Positions 59,486 through 64,000 of a DNA stretch of 64,000 nucleotides are shown one piece after another. The stretch covers positions 1,984,001 to 2,048,000 of the forward strand of contig CBDBMW010000012.1 of assembly GCA_965207595.1 (NCBI GenBank), in the 5' to 3' direction. Each line of letters begins with the position of its first letter. The stretch's first letter is position 1. Source of the DNA: JAGWAJ01 sp026707615. Lineage in GTDB: Bacteria; Acidobacteriota; Vicinamibacteria; Vicinamibacterales; UBA8438. Under the pieces are notes generated by a model. That model saw only the letters and a list, made by a program, of their open reading frames with translations. It did not search any database and was not told the origin of the DNA. The position numbers and the translations under genes were made by a program.

Positions 59486-59874
59486 CGTTCCCGGCCTCCC
59501 CGCGCGGCGGCGCGCCGCCGTTCCCGCTCGATCTCGTGGACGTACTCATCATAGATCGCGTCGGCCCGCGGGACGTGGTCGCGGTAGAAGCGCTCCGGGT
59601 CGGTCTTGTGCCCGGCGATCAGCAGGATGGCCGTGCGGTACGGGTCGAAGGCGTAGAATACGCGGATCGGCGGGCGTCCCGCCACGCGAAGCTCCCGCAT
59701 GTGGCTGTGCCGCGACCCCTTGACGCCGGAGGAGTGCGGGAACTGAAGGCGGGGGCCGCGCTGGACCAGGGCGTTGACCACCTTCGCGACCGCTCGCTGG
59801 TCCCGGATGTCGAGACCGTCCCACCAGGCGCGGAACTCGTCCGTGAACTCGACGTTGGTGTGCTCCGGCGCCAT
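59482..59874 (-). CDS. HigB/RelE-like toxin (Gp49 type)
   Basis: 130 residues from the ATG at 59874. The family core is clear: WWDGLDIRDQRAVAKVVNAL, then FPHSSGVKGSRHSHMRELRV and PIRVFYAFDPYRTAILLIAG with HKTD. Such proteins cleave mRNA at the ribosome. The toxin gene precedes the antitoxin, the usual higBA order. The C-terminus is Arg-rich. It would stabilise the element in its host if the short antitoxin still works. Confidence 0.85.
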   Translation of the reverse strand: MAPEHTNVEFTDEFRAWWDGLDIRDQRAVAKVVNALVQRGPRLQFPHSSGVKGSRHSHMRELRVAGRPPIRVFYAFDPYRTAILLIAGHKTDPERFYRDHVPRADAIYDEYVHEIERERRRAAARGGRER

Positions 59875-60232
59875 GGGGCTCGGCCCAGTATGGCGCACCG
59901 GGAACGGTGCGCCCGTCGCGACCGGAATCCGCGTGAGGGTCGGCGCGCCGGCGCTGCTCGCCGAAGAGGCAAGGTGGGTGGGTCTCCTCCCGCGGCGTTT
60001 GCGATGGTCGCTGTCAGTAGAGGTCGTCCCGATTCCCGGCCAGTGTCGCCAATGGCCGGACGGATCCGGACGGCCATGACCAGCCCAGAGCCGGCGCGAG
60101 CGGCGAGTCACCCGGCGGGCCGGAGCGGAGCGGAGGAGGCGCGAAGCGGCTTGACTCGCCGCTCGCAGAGGCTACCCCTCGGCAAGTCACCCCAGCACCC
60201 TGCGCGTGCCGCAGGAGCAAGAGGAGGAAGAG
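59875..60232. other. Intergenic region with hairpins, no gene
   Basis: No gene is supported. It contains an 8-bp hairpin (GGCGCACC and complement, 59892-59913) just upstream of the toxin start and the long inverted repeat at 60096-60166. It must hold the promoters of the toxin operon (-) and of the small acidic protein/ArdC pair (+). Confidence 0.5.
60096..60166. repeat. 15-bp inverted repeat, candidate transfer origin
   Basis: GCGAGCGGCGAGTCA (60096-60110) and its exact complement (60152-60166) are separated by 41 bp. It lies in the noncoding gap upstream of the ardC-like gene, a position often used by oriT because anti-restriction genes are in the leading region. There is no relaxase to match it, so the assignment is only a candidate. 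Confidence 0.4.
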
Positions 60233-60427
60233 ATGAGCAGGAACCAGGGAGACCGGCCGGACGCGGCGCAGGAGCCGGTCCGGGTGGAGACGCGGGAGGA
60301 GTTCGACGAGGCGGTCGCCGAGCTGTTCCGCACGGGACGCCCCGTCGAGGCGCCGTCGCTCGACGCGCTCGCCGCCTGGGACGTCGACCTCGAGGACGAA
60401 GAGGGCGGCATCGAGGAGGAGCGGTGA
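60233..60427 (+). CDS. Small acidic protein upstream of ArdC
   Basis: 64 residues, strongly acidic (RVETREEFDEAVAELFRTGR, DVDLEDEEGGIEEE), from an ATG with GGAGGAAGAG upstream. The last base of its stop is the first base of the ardC start, so the two are coupled. Its acidity suggests DNA mimicry or a chaperone role for ArdC, which is inference only. Confidence 0.65.
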   Translation: MSRNQGDRPDAAQEPVRVETREEFDEAVAELFRTGRPVEAPSLDALAAWDVDLEDEEGGIEEER

Positions 60428-61515
60428 TGGCCAGGGCGCGAGAGAGGGCCGACGAGTACCACGCGCAGTTCGCCGCCCGCATCATCAAGGCGCTCGAAGA
60501 GGGCACCGCGCCGTGGCAGAAACCCTGGAGCCCCGGCGAGCGCATCCTGCCCCACAACTTCGCCAGCGGCCGCGACTACCGCGGCGGGAACGCCGTGTAC
60601 CTCGCCATGCACGGACTGGAGCGCGGCTACGCCGACCCGCGCTGGGGCGGCTACCGCCAGATCCAGGAGGCGGGCGGCCACGTCCGCAAGGGCGAGAAGG
60701 GCACGCCCATCCTGTACGTCGACTTCCGGCAGCGGCGCACGGTGCGCGACGACCAGGGCAAGCCCGTCCTCGACGACGAGGGGCGGCCGAGGCTCGAATG
60801 GGTCCAGCGGGACCGCCCGCTCGTCAAGGTCCAGCACGTCTTCAACGTCGAGCAGGCCGAGGGGCTCAACCTGCGGTCGCTCCAGACCGCGGCGCCCGGC
60901 TGGGAGGGGCACGAGCGGGCCGAGGCCCTGATGCGCGCCAGCGGCGTCCGGATCGACCACGTCGCGGGCGACCGGGCCTACTACCGGCTCTCGGAGGACC
61001 GCGTGGTGCTGCCGGAGCGCAGCCAGTTCGCGTCGCAGTCGGCCTACACCCACACCGCGCTGCACGAGCTGGGCCACGCCACGGGACACCCGAGCCGGCT
61101 GAACCGCCCCACCCTGGTCGACCACGGCGGGTTCGGCTCCGAGAGCTACGCCAAGGAGGAGCTGCGGGCCGAGATCGCCGCGATGATGACCGGCGAGAAG
61201 ATCGGCGTCGGCCACGAGCCGCGGCACGGCACGGCCTACGTCAGCTCCTGGATCAAGGCCCTGGAGAACGACCCGAAGGAGATCCGGGCGGCGGCCGTCG
61301 ACGCGCAGCGGATGTCGGACTGGCTGCTGGCCCGCGAGCGGGAGCGGACGGTCGAGCAGGAACGGCCGGCGCCCGACCCGGCGAGCCGCGGGGACGCGGC
61401 GGCTCCGGCGCCCGAGCGGGAGCCGATGGCGGCGCGGGGCGGCGGCGCCGCGCCCGCTGCGGAAGCCCCCGACCGGGCCGCCGACGTGCAGCGCGACGCG
61501 GGACCCAGCCGCTGA
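60427..61515 (+). CDS. ArdC-like anti-restriction protein (ssDNA-binding plus metallopeptidase)
   Basis: 362 residues. The ArdC N-terminal domain (IIKALEEGTAPWQKPWSPGE ... GGNAVYLAMHGLERGYADPR) binds single-stranded DNA. The zincin-like domain contains HELGHATG (213-220) and a downstream Glu in YAKEELRAEIAAMM. The last 50 residues are a Pro/Ala/Glu-rich tail. ArdC proteins enter or act in the recipient and protect incoming DNA from restriction. It closes the transfer module. Confidence 0.9.
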   Translation: MARARERADEYHAQFAARIIKALEEGTAPWQKPWSPGERILPHNFASGRDYRGGNAVYLAMHGLERGYADPRWGGYRQIQEAGGHVRKGEKGTPILYVDFRQRRTVRDDQGKPVLDDEGRPRLEWVQRDRPLVKVQHVFNVEQAEGLNLRSLQTAAPGWEGHERAEALMRASGVRIDHVAGDRAYYRLSEDRVVLPERSQFASQSAYTHTALHELGHATGHPSRLNRPTLVDHGGFGSESYAKEELRAEIAAMMTGEKIGVGHEPRHGTAYVSSWIKALENDPKEIRAAAVDAQRMSDWLLARERERTVEQERPAPDPASRGDAAAPAPEREPMAARGGGAAPAAEAPDRAADVQRDAGPSR

Positions 61516-61599
61516 AGCAGGCCGTCGCGCGGCGCGGCAGCCTGCCGGCCGGCGCTTCCTGCGTTGCCCGGCCACGCCGTCGGCGAGGCCGCGTCACCC

Positions 61600-61705
61600 C
61601 TTCCTGGAGGGAAGAATCTTGCCGGGAGCGACCCGCGCGGTGGGTGTGACGGAGGAGCACCCTTTGCGCCGCAAAACCGCAGGTTTTGGTGGGGTCGCTC
61701 CGGGC
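61600..61705. repeat. Structured hairpin element, copy R, at the right edge of the mobile region
   Basis: Same plan as 36187-36293: small hairpin (CTTCC...GGAAG), outer stem 61621-61634 with 61692-61705 (one mismatch), loop motif GTGTGACGGAGGA, and inner hairpin AAAACC-gca-GGTTTT. An extra palindrome TTTGCGCCGCAAA lies before the inner hairpin. No T-run follows. Confidence 0.75.
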
Positions 61706-62419
61706 ACTACCCGCGGCGCACCATTCGTCCCACCGCTCCTGCCGAGGGTGGAGACGGTGCGGCGACAGCGGGACGCGTCACTGCGACGACGCGGCGTTGG
61801 GGCGTGATTCCGGTGGTGACTGCGTTGGCCGGAAGCGATCACGCGCGGACGCGGCATAATTCAGCTTCGAGACTCGGCCATTGGACACCTGCGAGCGGCC
61901 CCGGCCGCCGCCCGAGCCCAGCGGATCGCCTCCGGCCTGAGACTCTCTGCCCGAGCGACCGGGCGGGCCGATCTCCACGACCCGGGCGGGAGCTACGCTC
62001 GCCGTGCAGACGCCGGCCGCCCGGCAGGTCGGCATCGGCGCCGCTCCGCACGCCGGACCGGGAGCCGGCGGGGCTGCGGGGCACCAATCCCGGACTCGCG
62101 GCGCGGCTCCCCTCGGCGAGCTCGCGAACAACGCCCACGGGGGCTGCCTCGGGCCGGCGTAATCCCCCAACCCGCCCGTCGGGTCGCACGCTAGAAGCGG
62201 GCCCGTCGACTTCGACAATCCCCGTGTCGCACTCCCTGAAGCGCACGGTCGAGTGCCGGAAGCCGCACGATGCGCCCAGGTCGCGCCAACTCGGGCGTAG
62301 GACCCGCCCGGTGCGCCGAGGGGGCAGATGATAGAATCGCAGGCATGCAGCGACCGTTGGGGGCAAGACGAGTCGATTCGGCACGGGCTTCTGCCTCCCG
62401 CTGCCGTGGAGGCCGAACC
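61706..62419. other. Noncoding stretch upstream of the terminal lipoprotein gene
   Basis: No frame here has coding character, a credible start or a recognisable product. It includes CGATCACGCG and CGGCATAAT near 61840, similar to sequence right of the left hairpin copy. It should contain the promoter of the gene at 62420. Confidence 0.5.
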
Positions 62420-64000
62420 ATGGAGCGTAGGCAGGCCTCAGCGCTCTGTCGCGCTTGCATGGCCCTTACGCTGCTCGGGTGGTTCGGTTGCAGCGAGGAC
62501 ACGACGTCACCGGTCGCCCCTACGCCTCTGACCCAAGGCTCGGCGGTCACCAGCGGCGCCACTTCACCGGAGACGCTGAGTGCCCCGCGCGATGGTAGCC
62601 ACGCTCTCGTGGTGTCATCGACCGCGCGGCTGGACCACCAGCCAGGGTCTCCGGTGACGCCGACGGCGGCGTTCAACGACGGTGTCAGCGCTTCCGCGAC
62701 TCCAGCCGTCGCGTCGGAGGGCGTTCCCGCAGTCGGGGCCACGCTGAGCACCCAGTTCGTTGGCCTCGGGGCGAGCGAGGCGCCGGAAGGCGCCGGCGGT
62801 TCGCCCGGGGCGCCGAGCGCGCTGTCAGACGAAGCTCAGGTCCTTCCAGAAACGTTGAGGGCCCAGTCAAACCACGATTCCGAAGGGGGCTCCGGCAATG
62901 GCCAGGTCGAGCTGAAGTCAAGTGCTCCCACGCCCCAGAAACCCGTCGGCGGAGTCCAGATTGCCGACACCAACCCGGTCCTCACCGCGTCGAGCGCGCG
63001 CGGCCTCTTTGTCGAGGCGACCTTCGAGCACGAATTCGCGGTGTACAAGGTAGGCGGCAGTGGCCTCACACAGGTCGAGGTCGGCCGCGGCGTGTCGGAG
63101 GGCGACGGCACGACCTCCTATGCGGTGATACGAAAGCTCGATCTGGGAGCCAGTTACGTGTGGCGGGCACGGGCATTCCTGGACGGGGCCTACGGTCCTT
63201 GGTCGGACGACGCACCGTTCGTGACCGCCGCGATCCTGCTCGGGGCACCGACGCCACTCGCGCCGAAGGACGCGACGGTCGGCGTGGGCACCAGTTTCAC
63301 CGTTCGCAATCCGACGGTCGAAGGCCGCGTGGCGGGTGCGGTGCGCATCGAGATCCAGGTGACGACGGACGCCGAGTTTCGGAGTCGCGTCATGACCGGC
63401 CGAGCCGATGAGGGTGGGGGCGGCCGAACGGTGGTCTCACTGAGGGGCTCGCTGGAGCCGTCTACCCGGTACCATTGGAGAGCTCGCGCCAAGGCAACCG
63501 CGGCAGGGGCTGGAGAAGTGACCGGCGCCTGGTCTGACCCCGTGGGGTTCAGAACCGCCGCGGTCAGCCTCACCCCGCCACGGCCACGCTCACCGCGCAA
63601 CGGAGCCACGGATGTTCGGATCACCACGTGCCCGACGAGGATGTTCACGGTCGGGGACGCCACCCTGCGGGGCAGCCAGGGCCAGGTGACCATCCAACTC
63701 CAGGTGGCGCGAGACCAAGCCTTCAGGAACATCGTCGCCCGATTCGAGACCCGCCAACGCGGGCGAGGCGAGACCAACCTGTGCATCGACGTTGAGTTGG
63801 AGCGTGCTACGCAGTACTTCTGGCGCGTGCGAGCCCAGCTCACGGGGAGCACCCTTGTGAGTGACTGGAGTGCCTGGTGGCGCTTCACCACGGTCGAGCG
63901 GTCGCGACCAACGACGGCGCCTCCCCGGGGGGACTGCTGCCCGCCGCCCAATCGATTCGAAGTCGTGCAGGCCGTGATCGGCGCGACGGGCAACCTGTAC
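62420..64000 (+). CDS. Large exported (lipo)protein with fibronectin-III-like repeats, C-terminus missing
   Basis: The ATG at 62420 follows GGAGG by 8 bp and the frame stays open for 527 residues to the window edge. A short hydrophobic signal ends at a Cys (LLGWFGCSED), probably a lipoprotein anchor although the lipobox is atypical. A Ser/Thr/Pro/Gly-rich linker (about 25-180) is followed by at least three Fn3-like repeats, each with a Y-x-W-R-x-R-A strand (SYVWRARAFLDGAYGPWSDD, RYHWRARAKAT, QYFWRVRAQLTGSTLVSDWS). It is a likely surface adhesin or scaffold. Codon use is slightly less GC-biased than in the transfer genes. Confidence 0.8.
   Translation, partial: MERRQASALCRACMALTLLGWFGCSEDTTSPVAPTPLTQGSAVTSGATSPETLSAPRDGSHALVVSSTARLDHQPGSPVTPTAAFNDGVSASATPAVASEGVPAVGATLSTQFVGLGASEAPEGAGGSPGAPSALSDEAQVLPETLRAQSNHDSEGGSGNGQVELKSSAPTPQKPVGGVQIADTNPVLTASSARGLFVEATFEHEFAVYKVGGSGLTQVEVGRGVSEGDGTTSYAVIRKLDLGASYVWRARAFLDGAYGPWSDDAPFVTAAILLGAPTPLAPKDATVGVGTSFTVRNPTVEGRVAGAVRIEIQVTTDAEFRSRVMTGRADEGGGGRTVVSLRGSLEPSTRYHWRARAKATAAGAGEVTGAWSDPVGFRTAAVSLTPPRPRSPRNGATDVRITTCPTRMFTVGDATLRGSQGQVTIQLQVARDQAFRNIVARFETRQRGRGETNLCIDVELERATQYFWRVRAQLTGSTLVSDWSAWWRFTTVERSRPTTAPPRGDCCPPPNRFEVVQAVIGATGNLY

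Larger units (their letters stand above)
36761..61515. mobile_element. Composite integrative element with conjugative type IV secretion system
   Basis: The region combines two tyrosine integrases, a truncated integrase, a truncated host gene, lower-GC cargo, a repressor/Cro switch, a VirB-type secretion operon with coupling protein, a toxin-antitoxin pair and ArdC. The core from about 41.1 to 61.5 kb behaves as one element (integrase and repressor to the left, transfer genes to the right). The 36.8-41.1 kb part looks like debris of earlier insertions. No attachment-site pair or tRNA target could be fixed from sequence alone. Confidence 0.6.

Overview
The window is high-GC bacterial DNA (roughly two thirds G+C or more by eye). 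It has long signal-peptide proteins, an Oar-type TonB-dependent receptor with a carboxypeptidase-like N-terminal domain, a PQQ alcohol dehydrogenase and a Tat-exported amine oxidase. This mix suggests an Acidobacteriota-like soil or marine bacterium. That is an inference from gene content; there is no rRNA or tRNA in the window to settle it.

Layout. (1) 0.3-4.9 kb: a compact + strand envelope-stress operon (DUF4178, lipoprotein, tandem DUF350, K+ channel with RCK domain, YjfI/YbjN-like protein, PspA) that recalls the E. coli yjfIJKL genes. A convergent FAD amine oxidase follows. (2) 7.0-12.3 kb: housekeeping and envelope genes (TonB receptor, secreted protein, alpha/beta hydrolase, ICMT-like methyltransferase). 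(3) 12.6-21.9 kb: a two-gene - strand defence operon, druH-druE, which I read as Druantia type III. A decayed mobilisation-gene relic lies behind it. (4) 23.3-27.7 kb: a PQQ dehydrogenase, then three 105-bp hairpin repeats in tandem. An IS1380-family element has inserted exactly at the boundary of the third unit, with a CTAG duplication. A SnoaL-like pseudogene follows. (5) 27.7-33.7 kb: a - strand metal operon, probably zinc and probably Zur-controlled: Fur-family regulator, CbiM/NikM-like S component, fused EcfT-EcfA, small protein, CobW-type GTPase, WD40 protein, 2Fe-2S protein. (6) 34-36 kb: a broken MmeI-like restriction-modification gene whose middle is occupied by a DUF4389 membrane gene.

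(7) 36.2-61.7 kb: a mobile region. It holds two unrelated tyrosine integrases, a truncated copy of the second one, a truncated PQQ dehydrogenase, and lower-GC cargo (two membrane proteins and a Cys/His-rich miniprotein). It also carries a full conjugative type IV secretion operon (VirB2, B3, B4, tandem B9, B10, B5, B6, B8, VirD4, VirB11) with a phage-type repressor/Cro switch at its head. A toxin-antitoxin pair with a shortened antitoxin and an ArdC anti-restriction protein sit at its tail. No canonical relaxase is visible. Two structurally related hairpin elements lie just outside the two ends (36.2 and 61.6 kb) and show compensatory base changes. (8) 62.4 kb to the end: the first part of a large surface lipoprotein with fibronectin-III-like repeats, open at the window edge.

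The most notable points are the paired structured elements, the relaxase-less secretion operon with two unassigned proteins and two VirB9 copies, the cargo trapped between two directly repeated integrase ends, and a likely Druantia III operon.
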